A program made the position numbers and the translations under genes. 38,546 bases of DNA from Multifurca ochricompacta (taxonomy: Eukaryota > Basidiomycota > Agaricomycetes > Russulales > Russulaceae). The stretch is taken from assembly GCA_022496185.1 (NCBI GenBank), contig WTXG01000312.1, positions 1-38,546 on the forward strand, given 5' to 3'. The notes under the pieces were generated by a model that was not told the origin of the DNA, ran no database searches, and saw only the letters and a list, made by a program, of their open reading frames with translations. Below are positions 29,501 through 38,546 of this stretch, piece after piece. Each line of letters begins with the position of its first letter. The stretch's first letter is position 1.

Positions 29501-29712
29501 GTGAATGGGGAAGAAGACCATTATGAGATAGAGACCGTCTTACAGTCTGCTCACACCCCTAACAGAAAGGGCATCCGTTACCTTGTCAAATGGAAGGCTA
29601 CCCTGCCTCAGAGAACTCGTGGGTCCCCTTCACTGAAATGAAGAATGCCATGACCCTGCTTCGGGACTTCCATCATCGACACCCCACCCTGCCTAGACCC
29701 CCACACCTCTGA
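26571..29712 (+). pseudogene. Gypsy D pol: RT-RNase H-integrase-chromodomain (frameshifted)
   Basis: This is chromovirus pol. RT is at 26752-27573 (GYIRESKSPIASPFFFVKKK; VVIYMDDILIF). The thumb and RNase H are at about 27580-28140 (ITDASDFAIGAIL; NYDIHDKELLAIVRALDTW). The integrase H-H-C-C region is at about 28440-28590, and the IN core at about 28650-29010 ([29 protein letters not shown]). A chromodomain starts near 29515 (YEIETVLQSAH...RYLVKWK). Single-base indels near 27551, 27670, 28670, 28775, 29383 and 29598 shift the frame, but no premature TGA from CpG decay was found. The final stop is TGA 29710-29712. Confidence 0.85.
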
Positions 29713-29740
29713 CAAACTTGCTGTGGCACAGCAAGGCCCT

Positions 29741-29753
29741 AAAGAGGGGATAG
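29741..29753 (+). promoter_or_regulatory. Polypurine tract of Gypsy D
   Basis: AAAGAGGGGATAG directly abuts the 3' LTR of D. Confidence 0.7.
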
Positions 29754-30333
29754 TGTCATGAACTGACACCCTAGAAAACCTCCTGACCCCCAGAAATCCT
29801 CAGACGCTCCCAGAGACCTTGTAAAACCCTCAGAGACGAAGATAACCCTAGATTAAGACCAGAGAAGGGCCGGTCCGGACCAGGGCCGGACTCCTGCCAA
29901 ATTGGAGACCTGTGGGAAGAGTACTAACAGAACCCCACAATGTCTAAACAGCAGTGCACAAACTGCGGACTGCGGACTGCGGACTGCGGATTCTAAGCCC
30001 AAAAGTGGGGCTATTCTCATTGGTGGATCAGTAGGGAGTTAAGCGAAGTTAACCTCCCCTAAAGTGGTGCACAGACCAAAGTCCCGGTTGTAATTACGTA
30101 TATAAACCCTTTGGGAATAGAATGGACAGCTCCAGACTGTCCACTTGTGATCCGGTTCCTGATTACCTAGGAGATTAGCCCCACCTTGTGGAAGGCTTCT
30201 CATCCCTTGCCCTTGAGCTGTTCGCTTCGTCTCCCTTGCACTTTCACCCTCACTCTCATCCTTTGCCCACTTCCAAATCCCTTCCCCTTCGCATACAACC
30301 CACTGTCCAGGCAGTCGACAGTGAGTTGTAACA
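29754..30333 (+). repeat. 3' LTR of Gypsy D
   Basis: The LTR is 580 bp and runs TGTCATGA...TTGTAACA. Its outer flank is GTAAG, which does not match ATGGC before the 5' LTR, so there is no 5-bp TSD. The four ACTGCGG units recur at 29962-29989. Confidence 0.95.
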
Positions 30334-30737
30334 GTAAGTTGTTCTCTCATATTCAGTGTAGAGAGGGTGATAAAGCTGGATGGGGACATTTTTGAACAGG
30401 ATGAATTCTTGGGGCTATACTACAGCCCCTTTTTGATCATAGGAATGCTTGTAGGTGGCTGGCCTTAAGGGCAACCTATGGAATGCATGGTTGTAAATTA
30501 AAATGTGTGGTTATGGAATGCGTGGATTAAATGTGGGATGTGTGGTTATGGACTTGGAATGTGTAGTTGTAGATTAGATTAGTTTGTAACACAAGGCGAT
30601 CCCCGAAGCCAAGTGTGGCAGACCACAATCCGCCACAGTGATCATGTTTCCTTCCCATGCCACAGGGAAACCAACACAAACCCTTGGTGTGTAGTTCAGG
30701 AAAGCTCTTGTCTTGCTCTTAAGTGATATATTTTCCA
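30334..30737. other. Intergenic or 5' region of the integrase-core gene
   Basis: There is no supported gene. It holds degenerate repeats of a TGTGGTTATGGAATG-like word (30480-30565), a small inverted repeat GGGGCT/AGCCCC near 30411-30430, and a splice-acceptor-like TTTTCCAG ending near 30737 that could precede the first recognisable exon of the next gene. Confidence 0.4.
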
Positions 30738-32419
30738 GCTCCTGATGAGGACCTTCATCCACTGGTCGAGTATTACTGGCATCTAGGGTTTTTGGATCAG
30801 AGCATTGTCAAACATGTTCTGGATCACTTTGATAAATCTCAGTATGGCTTTAGGTATGTGTGAATCTGCAATTCTGTTCAAACATGTTAGTGATACTGTT
30901 TGTTTCAAAGTATAAGGTCCTTGCGGCAAGTCCGCAAGAAACTTGGGTTGAAGGGAACTTGACAAAAACAGGCTAGTTTCAAAACAATCGCCCTTTTGTA
31001 CAAGAAATCCGAGAATGATTTCTGACAATGGGTGCCTGGCAGATGGTTACTACATTACATCAGGACTATAGCCTGAAGGTGCCCGAGTATGTGATGTTCA
31101 TTGTCCACTTGGTGATCTGTATTTCTGACATAAAATGCAGAGCGACTGTTGCCAAGTTTCTGAAACAGACAGAACCAGAGGCTGTTGAATGTTGGAAAGC
31201 ACAAAGGTTTCAACGAAAGTGGTTTTGGTCAGCTGGTGTCATGGATATACTGACAATTTATCAACATGATAAATGGAAAAGGTTTGGCTTATGGCTGCAC
31301 ATTGGCCTTGATCCGTATCCTGGCCGTATTGCATGGTTGAAGGTCTGGTGGTGCAATCACAATCCCCGACTGATTGTGAGTTATTATCTTGAAGCCGGGC
31401 GCAAAGTTGGAGGTATGTTGGTGTTCATGGTGTCTGCTCAATATCCTCCACTGACATCCCTTTATAACCAGGTATACCCCTTGTCATGCAGAGTGACCGT
31501 GGAACAGAAAACAATGGTGTTGCAAACTGCCATACTGTCACGCGCCACCAGTTGGATCCCTCCTTGGTCGGTACATTACAACATCACTGGTGTGTTGAGA
31601 AGTCAAACATCAAGCCTGAAATTGCCTGGTCCTTGTTGCGATGCCAATTCACGCCTGGCTTTGAAGATCATCTTGATTTTGGATATAATAATGGGCTATA
31701 TAATCCTGATGACCCGCTTGAGAAGTAAGGTCATTAGTTATGGCTTCTTGTAGTGAATCCTAATCATATCATTATATGCAGACTTGTTTTCCGGTGGCTT
31801 GCGATCCCATGGCTTCAAGCTGAGCTTGATTCATGGATGCAGCGGTTCAACTCCAGCCCTCGACAGGCTGACAAGCACAAACTTTTGCCACAAGGCATTC
31901 CCAACATAATTCATGCAAAGCCACATCTGTATGGATCACAAGATTTTAAGGTATGACATGATTGACTCCCTCCACTATGCCAACATGAACTGAGAGTGTT
32001 GTTGAGGTTGTTGTGTGTCCTGATCTCTTTGACGAGATGGAGCAAGAATGGGTACGACCGCATGATTCTGTTTTTCAACTTGTTCTGCCAACTTTGCCCA
32101 GCAAATAATGACATTCTATCATGCCATGGGTGAACCTGCAGTGTCATCCCTCACATTTTGGACAATATATCAAGACCTCCTTGCACATTTTCATGCCTTA
32201 CTGGATGATCCCCAACTTGCCGAGGTTCTTCACATGGCAGATGAAGGTGCTGATGAGGAAGTCCCCATTTTAACTGGTTTGCATGAATTGTGGCATGGAG
32301 ACAACATCATAGGTGAGAATGGGTATGTGTACTATGGAGGATTAGAGGATCCTCCATTGAGCAATGATGGAGGTCACAATGGCAAGGGTGTTGATGTTGA
32401 AAACGTGGTAGATCTTTGA
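30738..32419 (+). pseudogene. Fungal integrase-core domain protein, broken
   Basis: This belongs to the family of basidiomycete proteins with a transposon-derived rve-like integrase core. Motifs include FWSAGVMDI, HDKWKRFGLWLHIGLDP, QSDRGTENNGVANCHTV, GTLQHHWC and VFRWLAIPWLQAELD. Consistent short GT-AG introns are at 30854-30910, 31413-31471, 31725-31781 and 31951-32006 (56-59 nt), and each restores the frame. Two in-frame TGA codons (30960-30962, 31016-31018), a frameshift near 30990 and another near 32090 mark it as a pseudogene. It ends with TGA at 32417-32419. The first exon and start codon are not certain. Members of this family are common in mushroom genomes and have no settled function. 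Confidence 0.75.
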
Positions 32420-32528
32420 GAATATGCTGATTTTAGTGACTGAGTGTTTTCTATTGCAATGACAATGAAATTTGTTACGTCCTGGTGGAGAATGGTACAC
32501 ATAATGCAGCTAAACTATACTAACTGTG

Positions 32529-35500
32529 ATGGCTACTAAGTGCAAAACTGCTGGGCAGCGCCTACCATCAAGTTTTTCTCCATTCTCTACCACATCTGGT
32601 TTGACACCAATGGATGAGGGTTATTCTGCTGATTTCACAAACATTGACAAGGAGAAAGCTGTCATCTGTGATAGAGAAGGTTGCCCAACCAAGACGTTCC
32701 CTCCTGGAACAGACACATTCTATCTTCATAGCAACGATCCCAGCCAAGGAGGTCATAGAGTCTGTCAGGGCTGCTACCAATACTATAAACAGAAGGAGAC
32801 CACAAGGCGCAGAGGTACATACTTCTGAATCTTGCTTCATGGCACATTGCAATGGTATTGATGAATATCTTGTAGAAATTGAAGTGGACCAGAGTGTGGC
32901 ATCAGCACAACTGAATGTAGAACGTCGTCAAGCAGTTCATCAACAGATAGCAAAGGCACAATGTGGATGTTAGTGCAATGTTTTACTGACTTTGACTCAT
33001 GCAAGAGAAACTCACATCTATCCTCCAGAATATACCAATGTCATTCAGCCAGTTGGCTTTGCATACTCAAATCTGATTGCGCAACGCAGTTCACTCCCGA
33101 CATTCCAGGCTGGTCATCTGGTCCAGTCCACCAATGGGCCTGTTCGCATGGCAACTGCAATTCCTACCATTCAACTTCCAGGGAAAAGGCCTCAGGCTTC
33201 TCCCTTCACCGCATCTGCAGGGGTAGTGCTGGGAGGCAGTTCTGGTTATACCAATAATCACTTGTCTTATCAGATGACTCGTCAAACCCTTGCAAATAAT
33301 GCATACGCACTTCATGGTGGTCATGTGGTAATTGTCGAGGTTCGGGCTGTTCATATGCCAGTTGAAAAGACAAAGGCGCAGCTGATTGGAGTAAGTCAGA
33401 CACTTAAAAACATGGGTCTCATGGGACTGACATAGATACCTTGTTTCAAGGATGTTCTCCAAGCAGTCGATAACGTTCCTGTTCATATTGGTGCTGTTGA
33501 GCTCAAGAGCCTCCTCTATGAATGTCTTTTACCTGTGTGGAATGCCTACATCAAGATGGAAGGGTTCCCACTAGAAATCAATGACATTATTATGAGGACG
33601 AAGGAATGGGTTGAAATTAAACCCTTGAACCCAGATCAGGACGTGATCGCATGCCAGTTTTTCAAATCGGAAAGGGTGGATTGACATTCAAGGCAGGCTG
33701 CTGCATCATTCTCTTCCACATCCCGAATGCAATTTACAACCAATATCTTGATTATGCTGAAATGAAGGAGATGGAGAGATTGCAAGAGGCATGAAACACT
33801 CACTGATGTCTATGTGACTGATCAACTGATGTTTCTCCCCACAAAATAGGGGACAGCATGATCTGCAAGTCAGGACAAAGCAGGTGCACACCAGCATCCA
33901 TTCAGGATCGAGGACTGCAGCATCATCTTCCCATGCAAATATAGCCTCCACCTCTACACCTGCTTCGCCACCTCCCAAGCGTGCACGCAAAAACACCCAG
34001 CTTGAAGTATCATCAACAATCACTTGCCAGTTGGGGAATGCACTCAGATCTCAGAAACCACTGACAATAAGGGCAGCCGCTGCCTATGTGAGGATTGCGT
34101 GTTGTGATAAATTACATTCAAAGCAAGGACCTAATTGTAAAAATTCACAGTTGAAACAAAGTCAATCAATGTTACCACCTACCATGTCGTGCATCGGACA
34201 CTGGAAGAGTTATTGCAGCCACATCAGGAGGATATCAATTACAAATGGTACTTGGGGCCAGCTCACGAGACGTCATTGCACTTGGAGTTTTTGCCGCTGA
34301 ATCAGAAAAAGGGTGGTTTTAAGCTTGCTACATTTGGAACTGCAAGCCAGGATCTTTTTGGAGCTGGATTCGAGGTCTGTGCCAAACAGACATTCTATCA
34401 AAAGACCGCAACAATCGACTGCACCAGCCAAGGTCCATGCGAAATCACCCAGAACATCCCCCATGATGGCATTACCCAAGTCTGCAATCTCACAATGGAG
34501 ATAGCTTGTCTTGTCTGGGCTCATGTACTCCTCAACCTAGTGTACAAGTTCGTTGACAAGAGTATCACATCACATGGAGTGCCACCATTTCAGATTCCTC
34601 GCATGTGCTTTGTTGAAGCTTCACTAGCTATTGAGCATGTCACAAGCGAATTTGATGAGGCCAGGGCATTCCTGTTGGAGGAAGTGATTGGTGGGGATGA
34701 AGGCCACTTCAGGAAGTATCTGAACAATGTGTCGGCTGCTCCAGTCTCATTTACCAATGAAGATGACGAGGAGCAAGCAGAGTTTCTCGCCTTCTCACAG
34801 CATGTTCAGTACTTCAAAACAAAAAAAATGGCATTTGTTGCTGATTATCAAGGTGAGTCTAATCTTCAAGAATGGCTCCCTTCATATATCTCTGTGTTGC
34901 TTTTACTTAGTGATGTTCCAGCCCAGCTTGGCCCAAAAGCCGTGGCTTTGGCTCGGCCTGAGGCGGCTCCGGCTTTCCTGAAGTCTGGGCCAAGCCAAAG
35001 CTGCCACAGACGGCTTGGCCCTGGCCCGGCTTGGCCCAAGCTGTGGCTTTTGGCAGAGAAAATTTTATGACATATAACTAGTAGTTATAGTTCAGCTAAT
35101 CCAAATATGACTTAGTGTGTTACATATTGCAAAGCTATATTGAAGAAAAAGTTTGAAATGCCACGATAAACATGATCACGTGACCCAAATCAACCACTTT
35201 GTGATCAGATTTCTACTGATTTTGATGATTGCTATTGCACTTGTATATGCTGTTGAAAGCTGTGGCCTGAGCCGGCGGCTTTGGCTTTTAGCTTCTCTGA
35301 GCTGGGCCAAAGCCCTTGCTGGGCCGTCACAACAGCCTGGCTTGGCCCGGCTTCTGGCTTTGAGCCGGGCCAGGCACATCACTACTTTTACTACTAGGTG
35401 GAAACTCGATCCTAAGTGACCCTCAAATCGTAACTGACAGGTGAGCCCTATCAATGCTTACATATCATTTATATTGACCAAATTGTCGATACTGTAATAT

Positions 35501-35671
35501 AGTGCATTGGGGTACATTTTTGCTGAAGGAAACGTGCCCAGCAGTCATCAATCTTTCAAGACCCACCATCAATGCAACCGCTTCTGCAAATTCTTTCAAG
35601 TACCAACTGACTATGACATTTGGGAATCACAAGGGTCCTTGATTCATTCCATTGACTCCCCGGCCCTCTAA
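32529..35671 (+). CDS. Alpha-kinase domain protein with N-terminal Cys module
   Basis: This is an atypical (alpha) protein kinase of the type expanded in basidiomycetes. Exon 1 (32529-32814) carries a Cys module CDREGCPTKTFPPGTDTF...VCQGCYQYY. The kinase domain lies in exon 6 (34162-34852; FGAGFEVCAKQTFY, CFVEASLAIEHV, MAFVADYQG), exon 7 (35398-35440; NSILSDPQIVTD) and exon 8 (35503-35671; FAEGNVPSSHQSF and the zinc motif HHQCNRFCKFF). Introns supported by frame are 32815-32875, 33391-33435, 34088-34161, 34853-35397 and 35441-35502. A 33789-33856 intron would need a GC donor. Two places (near 32970-32992 and 33645) need an extra intron or hold a 1-nt error, so the middle may be mis-modelled or decayed. 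The 34853-35397 intron contains a MITE. Confidence 0.75.
34908..35384 (+). mobile_element. hAT-type MITE, copy 1 (in alpha-kinase intron)
   Basis: This is a 477-bp non-coding element with terminal inverted repeats TAGTGATGTTCCAG...CTGGCACATCACTA-like (about 20 bp, imperfect) and a perfect 8-bp target duplication CTTTTACT (34900-34907 and 35385-35392). An 8-bp TSD with TAGNG ends is typical of the hAT superfamily. Its interior is full of GGCTTGGCCC/GGGCCAAGCC inverted words, so it can fold. It has no transposase. Confidence 0.85.
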
Positions 35672-36435
35672 TGGTGGCCCAGGCTATTCTTGCCAAACAA
35701 TTACTGTGCATTGCTCCTATTCCTACTTACTCTTTTGGCATTTTAATCACTAGCCATTCCATTCCTTTTTTCTTCCTAACAAACACACTCATTTCATCTT
35801 ACCAACTACTCTAAGTACTATTCATTTAGTTTTTTTAATCCGGTTTTCTTAATATAGCCTTGGACATGGCCTACTCTCCTTTTCATCTGCACAACTTTAT
35901 TCTATGGCCTTAATGACCATAATTGTTGTCTTTGTTTTCTGACTGCGACGAAAAATATTCCAAAGTAAAAAGAGGAGTTTTCGAGGTCCTTGATTGCCTT
36001 TCACACTCAGCTGCTTACAAGTCGCAGCACAAACCGAGAAAACAAGCTGGCCGGTCCCTGTTGCCATATTGACGTACTCTCACATCAATAACCACACCAA
36101 TTGAAGTCACTCGCTTCCTAACTAAATAGGTAGCTCGCTTAACTGACTCAGCTAATGAAACATACTCTCTCACAAAACACGCATTCCCGTCGTAGGACAA
36201 AGCAGACAAACAACTCACATGAGCCCAGACTAAACCATCCGGACAACTAGATTTAGAGATGGGTCATGTCGCGGTCACTGTGGCATGGGAAGTGAAGTGA
36301 ATAGGAATCGTCATGTTCAATTTTACGCCTTTACGGCTGGTATTTAATGCAAGAAATAACTGGAAATAATCACAAGACAATTATGCTAGTAAACCACAAA
36401 CTCGTCATAGTGTTAGCCAAATCCAAGCCAAATCC
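35672..36435. other. Intergenic, downstream of the alpha-kinase gene
   Basis: This stretch is AT-rich with pyrimidine-rich runs. No supported coding region was found on either strand. It is the probable 3' flank of the alpha-kinase gene and, on the minus strand, of the subtilisin remnant. Confidence 0.4.
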
Positions 36436-36439
36436 ATCA

Positions 36440-37620
36440 GAAGAAGGTAGTATAATTTTAAAAACCAACAAGTTGGGCATAGTCCAACTGACTCATGAAA
36501 GTAAACCCTGGCTCGAGAGCTTAATCACCTCCGCTTTCAGGTCCGCAGGGGCGATAAAGTTAGAATGATTAGTGATGTTCCAGCCCGGCTTGGCCCAAAA
36601 GCCGCAGCTTTGGCTTGGCCTGAGGCGGCTCCGGCTTTCCTGAAGTCTGGGCTGAGCCAAAGCCGCCACAGACGGCTTGGCCCTGGCCCGGCTTGGCCCA
36701 AGCCGCGGCTTTTGGCAGAGAAAATTTTATGACATATAACTAGTAGTTATAGTTCAGCTAATCAAAATCTGACTTAGTGTGTTACGTATTGCAAAGCTAT
36801 ATCGAAGAAAAAGTTTGAAATGCCGCAATAAACATGATCACGTGATCCAAATCAACCACTTTGTGATCAGATTTCTACTGATTTTGATGATTGCTATTGC
36901 ACTTGTATGTGCTGTTGAAAGCCGCAGCCTGAGCTGGCAGCTTTGGCTTTTAATTTCTCTGAGCCGGGCCAAAGCCCTTGCTGGGCCATCACAACGGCCT
37001 GGCTTGGCCCGGCCCAAACAGGCCCGGCTTGGCCTGGCTTCTGGCTTTGAGCCGGGCCAGGCACATCACTAAGAATGATGGGCCAACTTCGAGGGAGGAA
37101 TGAAACCCGACGCCCATTGTGCAGTGGGGGAACGATTGACGAAGCGAGGGGGTTGGACTTCAAAGTGGACGGAAGGGTGGAAAGGTGGTATGCCAGAAGA
37201 CCAGCAACATGAGGTGATGCCATAGATGTGCCGGAAATGATATTCTCCGCAGAATCAGATCCAATCCGCGGGTGCGAGTGACACAATGAAAGTTAATTCA
37301 CTTCACAACAATTGGGAAACTAAACACCTCGACACCATCTGTATCTTAGTCATATGGTGGCAGAAAATGAATTAAAAAAAAAATAAGAATTTGATATAGT
37401 AATGGAATTATTTGGCGTGTGTTGTTTGTCGTTGCACATTATCCAGATCGACAAACAGTTTCTTGCCACTGCTGAGCCGTATTCCTCCCATTTGCATGAT
37501 GAGGTATAATTGTAGAGTGTATCACTAATAAATAAAGCGAAGAAACGACAGCTCCATAAGGGGTCCATGTCCAGTTACAATCACCAAACGTACTAAATAT
37601 GTGATAGGCCGATTCATGGG
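36440..37620 (-). pseudogene. Subtilisin-like serine protease (S8), C-terminal remnant
   Basis: This is the remnant of a proteinase K-like subtilase. The active-site serine motif ISGTSMASPHVAGLLAY is at about 37165-37225. An upstream piece, IFSTFGD, is near 37585-37605 and a GVEVF piece near 37330-37345; they fit the S-N-F-G and V-D-V-F-A-P blocks of the family if a ~250-nt intron lies between them. The C-terminal A-P-A-D-L-K-A-E-V-I-K-L...LL and MPNLLVF blocks lie left of the MITE. The gene is broken by MITE copy 2 (36570-37071), a frameshift near 37110, and a TGA at 36493-36495. The N-terminal prodomain and Asp/His motifs were not found. Confidence 0.65.
36570..37071 (+). mobile_element. 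hAT-type MITE, copy 2 (in subtilisin remnant)
   Basis: This 502-bp element is highly similar to copy 1, with the same TAGTGATG...CATCACTA ends. Its perfect 8-bp TSD is AGAATGAT (36562-36569 and 37072-37079). Many differences from copy 1 are C/T or G/A at CpG sites, and there is a short extra CCCAAACAGGCCCGG-like repeat near its right end. Confidence 0.85.
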
Positions 37621-37659
37621 CGTGCTGCCAATAATGCAGCATGTGGACTTGCAGCATTC

Positions 37660-38546
37660 AACTTGTTTTGACAACCCATCCTTCTGCGAATGAATACTGT
37701 GGTGTTGCTACCTCGTGGCTGCCGGAGTCGTGGAATCATAACGTTTTCCCTGTTCTGTTCAAATTAATCAGATCTTGAGGTAGAATGTTTTTTTTTCCCT
37801 TTTTTGGCGTTGTTTAGACGTAAGGGTTCCAACAGAACTGAGAGCTTTCATAGTCTCCTTGCTTCCACCCCATTTGCATGTTTGTCCATTCAATGAGTAA
37901 AAATTATATGGTTAATATAGAAGCTTTTACGGCATTTATAAACCGTGCACAGGTTTGTCAGGGGGGGGCTCATTAAGCATAACAGTTTACCCTGACGTGA
38001 GACCTGAGACCTCAAAGTTGTTCACAGCATCCGAGCCGACAAGCGCAATGACTCCATAACGCAATATAAATTGTTGTACACGGGTAGGTAAACACCGGGA
38101 GGCAGCCGAGAGCTTGAGATTAGAATTCAGTTTATGAAGGGTTCTTACGGGAACGTTTAGGCCCATAGTCTTGAAAGTTCAAAAGCGACCCACAGAAGGA
38201 ATAGGTGTCAGCGTCATGTGTCAATTCGCGGGCGGACTCGCGACAATCAAATGTTACCATAGCGCACGCACTACGCCATCTCCTGTGTCTAACCTTGTGA
38301 TATGGATGGTCGACAGAATGAGACAATAGGCGTGACGCCGCCCTTTTAAAAGAACGTGTGCGTGTGCTCATCTTTTGTTATCCTCGCCCTCATCCTTATG
38401 CTTCCTTTGTGCTGCCGGTGACCGGCTCTTCTTCACTTTTGAGCTGTTCGAACATGTTTTGGGCTCCTTCGTGCTTTAGACTGGCACATAATATTTCTGG
38501 CAACAGTTTGTCTAGCTAAAACCTCATTGCATGCTTGACATTTTGT
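37660..38546. other. Right-edge region without a callable gene
   Basis: Only short open frames without recognisable motifs occur, for example a basic 79-codon minus-strand frame ending at 38132. A T-rich run is at 37789-37806 and a G7 run near 37962. It could be promoter or 5' sequence of a gene that continues to the right. Nothing is supported. Confidence 0.35.

Noticed and set aside
31753..31956. Separate small gene starting at 31753
   Set aside because: The frame is the continuation of the integrase-core gene after the intron 31725-31781. The upstream ATG lies inside the intron.
36015..36218. 67-codon minus-strand frame downstream of the subtilisin remnant
   Set aside because: It lies beyond the expected end of the S8 protein and shows no family motif.
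38132..38371. Basic 79-codon minus-strand frame near the right edge
   Set aside because: No recognisable domain, no intron or promoter support, and Arg/Ser-rich composition that arises easily by chance.

Overview
The window looks like repeat-rich nuclear DNA from a filamentous basidiomycete (probably Agaricomycetes). Its genes have short 45-75 nt GT-AG introns, there is an alpha-kinase gene and a fungal-type integrase-core gene typical of mushroom genomes, the Ty3/Gypsy elements carry a chromodomain, and nonsense codons arise by CpG decay. The species cannot be named from sequence alone.

Bases 1 to about 30,333 are almost entirely nested LTR retrotransposons. A 127-bp scrap of a Ty1/Copia pol (F, + strand, 23492-23618) is the oldest layer visible. 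Copia element E (minus strand, about 1475-23491) sits in it. Both E LTRs, a primer-binding site resembling a tRNA-iMet anticodon arm, and gag/PR/IN/RT/RNase H can be traced, but the reading frame is broken. E has itself been hit four times: Gypsy A in its 3' LTR (1-1474, cut by the window edge), a related solo LTR H in its RNase H (2434-2924, TSD CCTGT), Gypsy B in its gag (6977-14474, TSD AAATT) and Gypsy C in its leader (14838-22318, TSD TGTAT). A related LTR fragment G (23619-23802) is inserted in F and is cut by a different Gypsy, D (23803-30333), which has no matching TSD.

B and C belong to one chromovirus family: LTR, gag with a CCHC knuckle, pol in the -1 frame (PR-RT-RH-IN-chromodomain), then an extra ORF of about 400 codons with four tandem zinc-binding clusters between the chromodomain and the 3' LTR. 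D is a different chromovirus whose gag region is two proline-rich ORFs with no visible CCHC knuckle and no protease motif. A, B, C and D all show a Tf1-like self-priming signature: 10-11 nt at the predicted RNA 5' end are complementary to the site just inside the 5' LTR.

Within-element LTR comparison gives a sharp pattern. E, B and C LTR pairs differ by 3, 14 and 10 substitutions, and all 27 are CpG to TpG/CpA transitions. The D LTR pair differs by 5 substitutions, none at CpG. All ten premature stops recognised in B, C and the two broken host genes are TGA.

From about 30,334 to the end the DNA is host-like: a broken fungal integrase-core gene (about 30738-32419, +), an alpha-kinase gene (32529-35671, +) with a hAT-type MITE inside an intron, a subtilisin (S8) gene remnant on the minus strand (about 36440-37620) split by a second copy of the same MITE, and about 0.9 kb at the right edge with no callable gene.
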